Shown piece by piece: positions 1-8,243 of a DNA stretch of 64,000 nucleotides. The notes beneath the pieces were generated by a model. The model was not told where the DNA came from and searched no databases. It was given only the letters and a program-made list of their open reading frames with translations. The position numbers were made by a program, and so were the translations under genes. Position 1 is the stretch's first letter. Each line of letters starts with the position of its first letter. The stretch is from Neoroseomonas eburnea (GTDB taxonomy: Bacteria; Pseudomonadota; Alphaproteobacteria; Acetobacterales; Acetobacteraceae): contig NZ_JAAEDL010000010.1 in NCBI RefSeq assembly GCF_018129005.1, positions 1 to 64,000 on the forward strand, in the 5' to 3' direction.

Positions 1-259
1 CGCGCGGGGCCTGGTCGGCCCCGCCTTGGAAGACGACCGCGAAGCTGGGCGGCGGCAGGTCCTGCGGCGGCCGCGCGCGCGGGTCGATCTCGAGCAGGAC
101 GGCGAGGACGAAGAGCGCGTGCAGGATCGCCGAGACCAGCCCCGCCGCACCGATGCCCGGCCGCACGCGACGCCGGACCGCCAGCGGACCCCGCGGTGCG
201 GGTACGGTGGCGGCAACCGGCGCGGTCGGCGGCTGGCGGTCTCGGGGCGAAAGGCGCAT
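1..259 (-). CDS. TonB-family energy transducer, N-terminal part (runs off left edge)
   Basis: An ATG at 257-259 opens a minus-strand frame that stays open to base 1, giving 86 codons. The product starts with a proline-rich basic cytoplasmic stretch. A single hydrophobic segment follows (about residues 40-57, containing SAILHALFVLAVLLE), then a proline-rich periplasmic start (PPPSFAVVFQGG). This layout, with one N-terminal anchor followed by a Pro-rich linker, is that of TonB/TolA-like proteins that carry inner-membrane energy to outer-membrane receptors. The C-terminal TonB domain lies outside the window, so the assignment rests on the N-terminal pattern only. TolA would be the main alternative. 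Confidence 0.6.
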   Translation of the reverse strand, partial: MRLSPRDRQPPTAPVAATVPAPRGPLAVRRRVRPGIGAAGLVSAILHALFVLAVLLEIDPRARPPQDLPPPSFAVVFQGGADQAPR

Positions 260-320
260 CAGCGCGTGCGGGACCTTCGGCGGGGTGGGGCGGCGACACC
301 GAATCGACTCAGTGATCGGG

Positions 321-348
321 TTGCCGCGTTGGGGCGCTCTGCTACACC
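321..348 (+). promoter_or_regulatory. Possible promoter of tRNA-Thr
   Basis: TTGCCG at 321-326 and TACACC at 343-348 are separated by 16 bases and end about 10 bases before the tRNA. This fits a sigma-70 type promoter for a stable RNA. The -10 match is weak, so this is inference. Confidence 0.3.
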
Positions 349-358
349 AAGGCGGCAC

Positions 359-430
359 GCCGGGTTAGCACAGTGGTAGTGCAGCTGATTTGTAATCAGA
401 AGGTCGGGGGTTCAAATCCCTCACCCGGCA
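359..430 (+). tRNA. tRNA-Thr (anticodon TGT)
   Basis: The acceptor stem GCCGGGT (359-365) pairs with ACCCGGC (423-429), and the discriminator A is at 430. The anticodon loop TTTGTAA places TGT at the anticodon. The T-arm reads GGGGGTTCAAATCCCTC. CCA is not encoded, since the next bases are TGG. A truncated integrase gene starts about 110 bases downstream, so the tRNA 3' end is a plausible former attachment site. Confidence 0.95.
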
Positions 431-539
431 TGGGTGCCCCGGAAAAGCGAGGTAGCGCCTCAAGTCCAGAGAAAACCTAGACTTCCAGCCGTCCCATGGG
501 CACACAGCATGGGGACACAACGGCTTGGCGACCCTGCGA

Positions 540-1100
540 ATGGCATCCCCTTGGCGCGACCCCCGAACCAGCATCTACTACCTCCGGAGGCGCGTCCCGG
601 CCCGCTTCCTCGCGGTGGCCGATCAACGCAGCGGCATAGTGAAGATCAGCTTGGAGACCGCCGAACGGGCCGAGGCAATGCGCCGCTGGCCCGATGCGCT
701 TCGGAAGTGGGCGGCCCTGGAGGCCGAGTGGCAGCGGCGGCTAGCTGCCGAGGGCCTGACGCCTGAGAGGGCCAAGGAGGTTCCCGCCGGCTGGGCCGCA
801 TGGCTCGCGGCGGGCGGCGCCCTGGACATGGGCGGCGAGGATGAGGATGCCCTTATGCCCCATGTCGTGGCAGCGGAGCGGACGCCGGAACGCCTCGCCC
901 GCATGGACGCCCGGACTGACGCTCACACGGAAGAAGCCCTTACGCTGGCGGGCATCGCGGTCACCCCGGAGACGTTGCCCTTGCTGCGGCAGGAGGTCGC
1001 CCTCGCGGCCCTCCATGCCTACGTGCAGGGCCCCGTCAGCGGGCTCCGGGTGGTGAACCCGAGGCGCCACCGGGGGGCGACAGCCCCAGCGGCGGTCTAG
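540..1100 (+). pseudogene. Truncated tyrosine recombinase (integrase) N-terminal fragment
   Basis: The 186-residue product begins MASPWRDPRTSIYYLRRRVP, the N-terminal signature of phage/island integrases that carry a DUF6538-like arm-binding domain. A helical segment follows with LETAERAEAMRRW, the usual place for the Arg/Lys-rich core-binding region. Full integrases of this type are about 350-500 residues and end with a catalytic R-H-R-Y domain. None of that is present before the stop at 1098-1100. The ATG at 540 gives the family N-terminus, and the frame also opens upstream at a TTG (525). The fragment lies next to tRNA-Thr, the classic island position. It is probably non-functional for recombination, though a residual DNA-binding role cannot be excluded. 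Confidence 0.65.
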
Positions 1101-1170
1101 AAGCGGTTGGCGCCATTTGGCTACCCTCCTGACGCGGGGGTGCCCGCCGTGTTCTTTGGAGGGTCGCCCG

Positions 1171-1641
1171 TTGGCCGCACCGACCGCCGGGACAATTGAG
1201 CGCGAGATCGAGGGCGTCTGGTATGCCGCGTCGTGGCGATTGACTGCGGGTGGCGAGGTGATCGTGTCTGCGCCCTTCATGCAGGACCGGCGTATGCGGC
1301 TGGGCACCGGCGAGGCCCCGGCCGACTTGGCGAAAGAGATGCTCGCGGCGTTTGTCGCGGAGCGGCGAGCCTCCCGCCGCATGAGGGTAGCTGCTGGCGA
1401 GGGTAGCGATTGGGTGGGGGCGGTTTATGCGGGAGGTGCCGGGCTTACCGGGTTCGTGGTGTTCTTCGGGTCCTGGGTCTACTGCATCGCCCACTATGGC
1501 TTCTTGCTAGGCGTCGGCCTTGGTTGGCTGCCTTCCCTAATCGTCGCGGTAGTCGCTGCGGCTTTGTGGCCTATAGCCGCCCTGTTGCTCCTCTTGCTCC
1601 TCGGGGTGGTTGCAGCCCTTATTCTCCGCACAGGCTCCTAG
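1171..1641 (+). CDS. Hypothetical membrane protein with two C-terminal helices
   Basis: A 156-residue product starts at TTG 1171, chosen because GGAGGG (1158-1163) sits 7 bases upstream. The same frame extends upstream to another TTG at 1117. The N-terminal third is soluble (VWYAASWRLTAGGEVIVSAPF). Two hydrophobic stretches follow, one around GGAGLTGFVVFFGSWVYCIA and one strongly hydrophobic near the C-terminus (LWPIAALLLLLLLGVVAAL). No family is recognised. It lies between the integrase fragment and a palindromic repeat whose first bases overlap its stop codon, so it is probably cargo of the former island. Confidence 0.45.
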   Translation: MAAPTAGTIEREIEGVWYAASWRLTAGGEVIVSAPFMQDRRMRLGTGEAPADLAKEMLAAFVAERRASRRMRVAAGEGSDWVGAVYAGGAGLTGFVVFFGSWVYCIAHYGFLLGVGLGWLPSLIVAVVAAALWPIAALLLLLLLGVVAALILRTGS

Positions 1642-1743
1642 AGCAGATCCCGATCAGTGGAATCACCTGATCGGGTAAAGATGCTCGCGAAAACAAGAGG
1701 CCGGAGCGGTTGGCGTGAGCCAAGGCGAACGGAAACCGCTCTA
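1641..1743. repeat. Palindromic intergenic repeat, two inverted repeats
   Basis: CCCGATCAG (1649-1657) is the exact reverse complement of CTGATCGGG (1667-1675) around TGGAATCAC. A second pair, AGCGGTT and AACCGCT, closes the right half (about 1706-1742). The core resembles a palindromic repeat I recall from many Rhizobiales and Rhodospirillales intergenic regions. That recollection is not verified here, and only one copy is seen in this window. Confidence 0.55.
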
Positions 1744-1754
1744 GCACTCCCGCA

Positions 1755-2117
1755 TCACCGCGGCGCCGGCAGCGCACGATCCGCGCGGCACCGCTGAAGC
1801 GGCAGCGGCTCGGCGGCGATCACGCGCAGGACGCGCCGGCTCGCCGCCTCCGTCTCCAGCGTGAAGCAGGCGCAGCCGTAGCCGTAGGACCCGTTGGTCG
1901 CGACCCACCCGCGCGTCGTCATGTCCGGGACGCCGTCCATCCCGCGCACCGGCGGCCCGCCCTGCACCGACAGCACCCAGCGCCCGTCCCGGTCCTCCAG
2001 CCACCAATTGGCAGGGGTGGGGTTCTGCAGCCAGCCGCAGCGGCGTTCCGGCGCCGCGGCCGCCAGGGCCGGCATCATCGAAACGAGCACCGCGGCCAGG
2101 GCCGGCATCCGCATCAT
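1755..2117 (-). CDS. Exported DUF4087 family protein
   Basis: A 120-residue product has an N-terminal signal peptide (MMRMPALAAVLVSMMPALAAAA). The mature part starts with CGWLQNPTPANWWLEDRDG, continues with WVLSVQGG, and ends with a YGYGCACFTLE block. The CGW-NPTP-N, QGG and YGYxCAC motifs are those of the DUF4087 family, small secreted proteins of unknown function. The cysteines suggest a disulfide-stabilised periplasmic domain. It is transcribed away from the neighbouring receptor gene and has no obvious operon partner. Confidence 0.7.
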   Translation of the reverse strand: MMRMPALAAVLVSMMPALAAAAPERRCGWLQNPTPANWWLEDRDGRWVLSVQGGPPVRGMDGVPDMTTRGWVATNGSYGYGCACFTLETEAASRRVLRVIAAEPLPLQRCRADRALPAPR

Positions 2118-2237
2118 CTTGTCCTCCTCAGCGTCCCGCGCGGCACGATGCTGCCATGCCCGGGCGGGCGGGACGACAAGGACGCAGCAAGAAGGCTAGG
2201 TTGCGCGCCCTCCGCCACCCTGCCGGGACGATTCGCC

Positions 2238-3830
2238 ATGCGCCGCCTTGCCCTTGCGCTCGCCTTCACCACCGCGCTCGCCGCGCCGCTCGCCGCGCAG
2301 ACCCTGCGCATCGGCATGGCCGCCGAAACCAGCGCGGCCGACCCGCACAACTACGCCTCCGCGCCGAATTCCACCTACCGCACCCACATCTTCGACGGCC
2401 TGACCGCGCTCGACGCCCGCCAGACGCCGAAGCCGGCGCTCGCCACCGCCTGGTCCCGGCGGGACGACCTGACCTGGGTCTTCGATCTGCGCCAGGGCGT
2501 CACCTTCCACAACGGCCAGCCCTTCACGGCGGAGGACGTCGTCTTCTCCTACTGCCGCGTGCTCAACAACGAGAGCGAGGTGGTCGGCTCCTTCTCCCGC
2601 GAGATCCGCCGCATCGCGGCGATGGCGGCCGAGGGTCCGCACCGCCTGGTCATCCGCACCGCCACGCCGGAGCCGCTGCTGGTCTCCGACCTCGCCTCCA
2701 TCGCCATCATCCCGCGTGGCGAGCGCAGCGGCCTGACCTTCACGCCCGACGGCTGCGGCAAGGAAGGCCCCTGGCCCGGCGTCGCCGACTTCAACGAAGG
2801 GCGCGCCGCCATCGGCACCGGCCCCTACCGCCTGCGCTCCTACGATCGCAGCGGCGGCATCGAACTCGCCCGGTACGACGGCTACTGGGGCGAGAAGCCG
2901 CATTGGGCCGAGGTGCGGCTGCGCCCCGTGACCAATGCCGGCCCGCGCCTCGCGGGGCTGCTGGCGGGCGATCTCGACATCGTCGAGGCGCCGGCCACCG
3001 CCGATGTGCCTCGCATCCGGCAGAACCAGAATTTCGCGCTGGCCGTCTCGCCCACCACCCGCCTGATCTTCCTGCAGTTGGACCAGCGGCAGAATGCGCC
3101 CTTCGTGCAGGGGCCGAACGGGTCCAACCCGCTGCGCGACGTGCGCGTGCGCCAGGCGCTGTCGCTCGCCATCGACCGCCGCGCCATCGCCGAGCGCATC
3201 ATGGACGGGCTCGCGACGCCCGCCGGGCAGCTCCTGCCCGAGGGCATGAGCGGCACGGTGCGCGGCGCCGGCATGCTGCCCTATGACCCCGCCCGCGCCC
3301 GCGCGCTGCTGGCGGAGGCCGGCGTCAGCGGCGGCTTCTCCTTCACGCTGCATGCCACCAACAACCGCTACGTGAACGATTCCCGCGTGGCCCAGGCGTT
3401 GGCGCAGTATTTCCAGCGCGTCGGCGTGACCGTCGCGGTGGATGCGATGCCGTCCAACGTCTTCTTCCCCCGCCGCGGGCGGAAGGAATTCTCCGTGCCG
3501 ATGGGCGGCTGGGGGCCTTCGGCCGGCGAGACGCAGCTTTTCATGCGCGCCTGGATCACCACCACCGACCGTGAGCGCGGCTACGGCATGAGCAACTATG
3601 CCGAGTTCTCCGATCCCGAGATCGACCGCCTGGCCCGCGCCGCTTTCGTCGCCATGGACGAAGCCGAGCGCGAACGTCTGATGGAGGCGGCGAGCCGCCT
3701 GGTGATCGAGCGCATGCCGGTGATCCCGATCCAGTTCGAGAATGCCGCCTGGGCCTTCCGCCGCGGCCTCGCCTTCGAGGGACGCATGGACCAGACCACC
3801 CCGGCCTTCGAAGTGAAGCCCGCCCGATGA
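2238..3830 (+). CDS. ABC transporter substrate-binding protein, family 5 (peptide/nickel type)
   Basis: The 530-residue product has a signal peptide (MRRLALALAFTTALAAPLAAQ) and then the SBP_bac_5 pattern. LRIGMAAETSAADPHNY comes first, followed by DLTWVFDLRQGVTFHNGQPFTAEDVVFSY, GTGPYRL and VRQALSLAIDRRAI. Proteins of this family capture oligopeptides or other small ligands in the periplasm for an ABC importer. The ATG at 2238 was chosen because it starts the signal peptide. No permease or ATPase genes are adjacent, so this is an orphan receptor. Its stop overlaps the start of the next gene by four bases (ATGA), so the two are co-transcribed and the downstream hydrolase may act on the imported compound (inference). 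Confidence 0.9.
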   Translation: MRRLALALAFTTALAAPLAAQTLRIGMAAETSAADPHNYASAPNSTYRTHIFDGLTALDARQTPKPALATAWSRRDDLTWVFDLRQGVTFHNGQPFTAEDVVFSYCRVLNNESEVVGSFSREIRRIAAMAAEGPHRLVIRTATPEPLLVSDLASIAIIPRGERSGLTFTPDGCGKEGPWPGVADFNEGRAAIGTGPYRLRSYDRSGGIELARYDGYWGEKPHWAEVRLRPVTNAGPRLAGLLAGDLDIVEAPATADVPRIRQNQNFALAVSPTTRLIFLQLDQRQNAPFVQGPNGSNPLRDVRVRQALSLAIDRRAIAERIMDGLATPAGQLLPEGMSGTVRGAGMLPYDPARARALLAEAGVSGGFSFTLHATNNRYVNDSRVAQALAQYFQRVGVTVAVDAMPSNVFFPRRGRKEFSVPMGGWGPSAGETQLFMRAWITTTDRERGYGMSNYAEFSDPEIDRLARAAFVAMDEAERERLMEAASRLVIERMPVIPIQFENAAWAFRRGLAFEGRMDQTTPAFEVKPAR

Positions 3831-4717
3831 TCGACCCGCAGGAACTCGCCCGTGCCCTTTCGGCGACCGGGCGCACCGCCTTCCCCTTCACCGATGCGCT
3901 GCACGACGCGGGCAAGGAACTGGTGCTGCACGCCTACCGCGCGCCGGGCGTGACTCCCGACAGCCCGGTGGTCTTCGTGCAGCACGGCATGGGCCGCAAC
4001 GGTGACGAATACCGCGACTTCTGGATCGAGGCGGCGGACCGCCACGGGCTGCTGATCCTGGCGCCGACCTTCTCGGCGGAGACGCATCAGGGCGCCGAGC
4101 CCTACAACAATGGCGGCGTGCGGGATGCCGCCGGCGCCGTCACGCCGGCTGGGTCCTGGGCGTACCATGTGCCGGCGCGGGTCTTCGCCGCGCTGCGTGC
4201 GGGCGGCGTCACGCGACGCCGGCAGGCCTTCCTGTTCGGCCATTCGGCGGGGTCCCAGTTCGCCCACCGCATGGCCGCGCTGACCGAGCGCGCGCCCTTC
4301 TGCGCCATCGGCTGCGGCAATGCCGGCTGGTACTCGCTGCCGACGCTCGACCGGCCCTTCCCGGAGGGGCTGGGCGGCCTGGGCCTGACCGATGCGGATC
4401 TGGAAGCCTGGCTCGCCTACCCGCTGCTGATCCTGGCCGGGGACGCGGATATCGAGACCTCCGGGCCGTCGCTGCCGTCGAACCCCGAGGCCGTTGCCCA
4501 GGGCCCGCACCGCTTCGCCCGCGCCCACAACTTCCTCCGCTTCGCGCGGGAGGAAGCGGCCCGCCGCGGCGTGCCCTGCCACTGGCGGATCGAGGTCGTG
4601 CCCGGCATCGGCCATGACGGCAACGCCATGTCCAAGGTCTGCGCCGCCATCTGGTTCGAGGGGCAGCAGCCCGACGCCGCGCGCATGGCGGCGCTGGCCG
4701 GCAGGACATCGCTCTGA
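3827..4717 (+). CDS. Alpha/beta hydrolase (esterase/depolymerase-like)
   Basis: A 296-residue cytoplasmic protein without a signal peptide. It has an oxyanion-region motif VFVQHGMGRNGDEYRDFW, the nucleophile elbow GHSAGS with Ser140, a late acidic segment LAGDADIE, and His263 in GIGHDG. Together these make a complete alpha/beta-hydrolase triad. The layout resembles PHB-depolymerase or LpqC-like esterases. The gene overlaps the upstream substrate-binding protein gene by four bases, which suggests translational coupling and a shared substrate. The exact substrate cannot be read from the sequence. Confidence 0.8.
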   Translation: MIDPQELARALSATGRTAFPFTDALHDAGKELVLHAYRAPGVTPDSPVVFVQHGMGRNGDEYRDFWIEAADRHGLLILAPTFSAETHQGAEPYNNGGVRDAAGAVTPAGSWAYHVPARVFAALRAGGVTRRRQAFLFGHSAGSQFAHRMAALTERAPFCAIGCGNAGWYSLPTLDRPFPEGLGGLGLTDADLEAWLAYPLLILAGDADIETSGPSLPSNPEAVAQGPHRFARAHNFLRFAREEAARRGVPCHWRIEVVPGIGHDGNAMSKVCAAIWFEGQQPDAARMAALAGRTSL

Positions 4718-4803
4718 GCGAAGGGCGGGGGCCGGCCTCACCCTTTGAGTTCGTTTCGATAGCCAGATGAGTCTATACTGCCGCGGCCCATGGCGGAGCC
4801 GCG

Positions 4804-7737
4804 GTGGCGATGATCCGGGATCTCCTGGCGCAGAGCGGGGTGGCGATCGACAGCGAGGACCCCGCGGTCCTCGCACAGGCCCTTGTCGCCCTGGGCGTGG
4901 CGTCGGCCATGGGCGAGCCGCCCACCGAGGCCGGCCTCGAACGCATGCTGGGCGGGCCGGCGCTGGAGGCGTGGCCGGGTCCGGGACCGATCTGGGACAG
5001 GCTGTGGCGCGTCATTCCGACGGGGGCGGCCGGCACCGGCCAGGCGGTGTCCGCGACGATGCTCGCGCGGGCCTGGACGCAGCACCGCTGGGTCCTGAAC
5101 CGCCTGGCCATCGACCTGTCGCTGCTGGCCGAGGCGCCCGATGCGCTGGAGAAGATCTGCCAGCATGCGGCGCCGGGAGGCGCCGTTTCGGTTCTCGACC
5201 CCGAGCCGGCGCGGGGCGAGCGCTGGAACTGGCCGCTGCGCTTCGGCGTCCTGCCCGATCCGGCGGGGCTCGCGCTCGCCGATGCGTTGCGCGGGCAGGA
5301 CCTCGTTCTGCGCGGGCTGGGCCGGGTGGTGACGCTCGGCCTGGACGGCGCGGATTGCGACCTCCTTCTCCTGCCGGAGAGCCTGGAGGCGACCTTCGGG
5401 CGCTCCGGCCTGCCCGCCGTGCCGCCGGATGGGGGGATCGGCGCCGCGCTGGTCCTCGGCGGCGCGGCGGAGCCCCCCCGCCTTCCCGACCTGGCGGCGC
5501 TCCGCCGTCGCTTCCGTGCCGAGGCGCTGGGAGTCGTCCCGATCGCCCCCGAGCGGCGGGCGGCATGGGCCGATGCCGTGCTGCGGGAGTTGTCGCACGA
5601 CGCCACTCTCGACCGCGCGCTCGTCGCCGCGGGGCGGCAGGAGGCCCCCGGCGTGAACGAGCTGCCCAGCCCGGGCCGGCACCCGCACGCTCCCCTGCTG
5701 CTGGCCGCCGATGGCTTCCTCGACCGCTCGCGCCTCTCGGTGCAGATCGGGCGGCTGGCGCAGCGGCTCCGCAGCCTGCCGGCAACGATGCGGCTGCACC
5801 TCACCGGCCTGATGTCGCAGCGGCTCGACCTGCCGGAGGCATGGGCGCGGCCGGACGAACTGGCCGAGCGGATCGAAACCCGGCAGGAGCAGTTCCACCG
5901 CGAGGACGACGACGGCACCCTCGCCGCCCAGACGGCCGAAAGCGTGCAGCGCGCCGTGGCGCCCCCCGAGGCACGCTTCCCCGACGTGCTGCTGCATGCG
6001 GATGACGATGGGAAAGGGACCAGGCACGGCCGGCCGCTCGATGCCGACGAGGCGCTCGAGCCGGCGACGTACTACTGGCTCGGCTTCACCTACGCCCCGG
6101 GGAGCGAGCGCGAGGGCCTGCCGGCCGAGGGCGAGGAGGCGCCGCTCGGCCCGCTCGCCGAGGACGCGCCCAGCCTGCTCGTCACCCTCGCCCCCCGGCG
6201 CGCGGGGGAGGTCGAAGTGGCCGAGCCCACCCGCTACCTGAGGCTGCCGAAGGAAGGCCGCGCGGAGCCCGTCTGGTTCCGCATCGTCGTCAGCCTCGCG
6301 GCGCGCGGGCCGGTCGAGCTGGAACTGCGCGTGCACTACCGGCTCAACCTGGTGGACTTCGTGCTGGTCAGGCTGAAGCTCGGCGACGGCGACGGCCGTT
6401 CCCGCATCACGCAACAGGTCCGCCACCGCGAACCGGCCGCCAGCCTGGCGGAGCTGCACCAGGCGCGGGCCATGCACATCCACGTCGTCGGCGGAGCAGG
6501 CCGATACGGGATCACCGTGACCGTGGAGCGCAGCGACGGGGAAGAGGTCTCCGCCTTCGCGGACACCGAGATCATCGGCACGCAGGAGCTTGAGCAGGCG
6601 CTGCAGAGGGTGCGCGACTTCTGGCTGAGCTGCGGCATCGACAGCTTCGGCGCGACGCTGACCGCGACCGATGCGCTGCGCGGCAGGCTGGCGGAGGAAC
6701 TGGTGGCTCTCGGAAAGCGCCTCTGGGCGCTGCTGCTGCGCAGGGGTCACCCGGATGGCGCGCTCACCGCTCTGGAAGCCTTCATCCGTGACGCGGCTCC
6801 GCCGGAAGGGGCGCTGGTCCAGGTGACGCTGGACCACAGCGCACGCAACTTCGTCTTTCCCTGGTCGCTGCTGTGTGACAGGAGGGCGGCCGACGGCGAT
6901 ATCCGGGCGCTGTGGGGGCTGCGCTACGTCATCGAGCAGCAGGTCCAGCGCCCGCACGAGACGGATTCGGAGGCGGTGTCGCGCCCGCCGGTCTCACTGG
7001 GCTTCGCGCTCTATGACCGCTTCCGGCCGCAATCCGCGGCGCAGCGGAGGTTCCTCGGCGATCTCGCGGCGCGGGGCGCGGGCCATCTGGCGCTGACCGG
7101 ACCGGTGGAGAGCCACGAGGAACTCGCCCGCCTCATCCGCCGCAGCGGCACGGGCCTCCTCTACGTCTTCAGCCACGGCTACACGCCCTTCACCTTCCCC
7201 GCCTGGCTGGATGCGCTGAAGCGCAACCTCGACGCCGCGAAGCGAAAAGGGGACGAGGCGGCCGAGAGCATGCTGGAAGTGCTCAGCCGCGGCGACTTCC
7301 GCGAGGACGAGGCCTGGATCGAGCTGACCACCGGCAAGCTGATGCTGCAGCGCCTCTACAACGAGGACATCGAGAGGGGCGAGCGCCCGATCGTCATCCT
7401 GAACATGTGCCGCTCCGCCCAGGTGATGCCGGGGCTGGGCGAGAGCTTCGTGCAGTTCTTCCTCAACCTGGCGAGGGCGCGCGGCGTGCTCGGCACCGAA
7501 TGCCCGATCCCGCCGACCTTCGCGGACGCCTTCGCGCGGGAGCTCCTGCCTCGGCTGCTCGCCGGCGAACCGCTCGGCGAGGCGCTGCGGGCCAGCCGGC
7601 TGGCGCTTGTGGCGGCGCACGGCAATCCGCTCGGCCTCGCCTACACGCTCTGGGGGGCGGCGCTGTCGCGCTTCGACCCGCCGCCCCTGCCGAAACCGCT
7701 GCCCGCCATCCCCGCCACAGGAGACGTCCATGGCTGA
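4804..7737 (+). CDS. CHAT-domain (caspase-like) cysteine protease
   Basis: A 977-residue protein. The last 280 residues form a CHAT domain (caspase HetF-associated with TPRs). The catalytic His791 lies in [12 protein letters not shown] and Cys869 in [11 protein letters not shown], followed by the family's C-terminal block ([20 protein letters not shown], then [11 protein letters not shown]). The upstream 700 residues are not recognised. A beta-rich segment (about 440-600) precedes the protease domain, and no TPR repeats were detected by eye. The GTG at 4804 follows GGAG at a 6-base spacing, and an ATG two codons later is an alternative. Other CHAT proteases cleave partner proteins, for example the TPR-CHAT partner of type III-E CRISPR. 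Here the likely partner is the overlapping small membrane-protein gene downstream, which is inference. Confidence 0.85.
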   Translation: MAMIRDLLAQSGVAIDSEDPAVLAQALVALGVASAMGEPPTEAGLERMLGGPALEAWPGPGPIWDRLWRVIPTGAAGTGQAVSATMLARAWTQHRWVLNRLAIDLSLLAEAPDALEKICQHAAPGGAVSVLDPEPARGERWNWPLRFGVLPDPAGLALADALRGQDLVLRGLGRVVTLGLDGADCDLLLLPESLEATFGRSGLPAVPPDGGIGAALVLGGAAEPPRLPDLAALRRRFRAEALGVVPIAPERRAAWADAVLRELSHDATLDRALVAAGRQEAPGVNELPSPGRHPHAPLLLAADGFLDRSRLSVQIGRLAQRLRSLPATMRLHLTGLMSQRLDLPEAWARPDELAERIETRQEQFHREDDDGTLAAQTAESVQRAVAPPEARFPDVLLHADDDGKGTRHGRPLDADEALEPATYYWLGFTYAPGSEREGLPAEGEEAPLGPLAEDAPSLLVTLAPRRAGEVEVAEPTRYLRLPKEGRAEPVWFRIVVSLAARGPVELELRVHYRLNLVDFVLVRLKLGDGDGRSRITQQVRHREPAASLAELHQARAMHIHVVGGAGRYGITVTVERSDGEEVSAFADTEIIGTQELEQALQRVRDFWLSCGIDSFGATLTATDALRGRLAEELVALGKRLWALLLRRGHPDGALTALEAFIRDAAPPEGALVQVTLDHSARNFVFPWSLLCDRRAADGDIRALWGLRYVIEQQVQRPHETDSEAVSRPPVSLGFALYDRFRPQSAAQRRFLGDLAARGAGHLALTGPVESHEELARLIRRSGTGLLYVFSHGYTPFTFPAWLDALKRNLDAAKRKGDEAAESMLEVLSRGDFREDEAWIELTTGKLMLQRLYNEDIERGERPIVILNMCRSAQVMPGLGESFVQFFLNLARARGVLGTECPIPPTFADAFARELLPRLLAGEPLGEALRASRLALVAAHGNPLGLAYTLWGAALSRFDPPPLPKPLPAIPATGDVHG

Positions 7738-8185
7738 CCCCGCCCTCGGGAAATCCGTCGAAGCGCTGCTCGGCTACGATGACGAGGCGCTGCTCAAGGA
7801 ACTCGCCATGCGCGCGAGGGGGGCGCAGTTCGATCCGGCGATCGCCGGCGCCTACCAGCCCGACGTGGCGCATGAATTCCCGGACATGGGCCTGGCGGAC
7901 GACCTGCTCGACCTCGGTGGCCGCATCCTGCGGCGCTGGGAACGGGAGCTGCACGCCGTGGTCTGCGGCACGGCGAAGGAGGACGCGGAAGACCGCAAGA
8001 CGATCCTCGCGCAGATCGGCGCCGACGATGCCGCGCTCGGCGCGGCATTGGGCGCCGTCCTGGTCGGCATGGGGGCGAGCGCGGCCGTGGCCGTGGTGCT
8101 CGCCGCCTTCATCCTCAAGCGGATCCTCAAGCCGGCGGGGCAGGAGGCGTGCAAGAAATGGTCGGAGCGGCTCGGCACCGGCTGA
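7730..8185 (+). CDS. Small single-helix membrane protein coupled to the CHAT protease
   Basis: A 151-residue product. Residues 1-100 are soluble and mostly helical with many acidic positions. Residues 101-129 form one long Gly/Ala-rich hydrophobic helix ([20 protein letters not shown]) followed by a basic tail (KRILKP to KKWSERLG). There is no signal peptide, so it looks tail-anchored. Its ATG lies inside the last codons of the CHAT gene (8-base overlap ATGGCTGA) after the ribosome site AGGAGA. The two genes are therefore translationally coupled. No known family was recognised. A proteolytically released membrane-damaging effector is one possible role, and a membrane anchor or regulator for the protease is another. 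Confidence 0.75.
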   Translation: MADPALGKSVEALLGYDDEALLKELAMRARGAQFDPAIAGAYQPDVAHEFPDMGLADDLLDLGGRILRRWERELHAVVCGTAKEDAEDRKTILAQIGADDAALGAALGAVLVGMGASAAVAVVLAAFILKRILKPAGQEACKKWSERLGTG

Positions 8186-8243
8186 ACCGGCGGATTGCGC
8201 GGCCCGCCTCGACGCGGCGGGCCGCCGCGCCCATCTTCCCCGC

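Noticed and set aside
290-358. Stretch before tRNA-Thr resembling a minus-strand tRNA (TGGTGTAGCAGAGCGCC-like D-arm and GAGTCGATTCGG-like T-arm).
   Set aside because: The acceptor ends do not pair and the T-loop would have 8 bases. The region is better explained as the tRNA-Thr promoter area.
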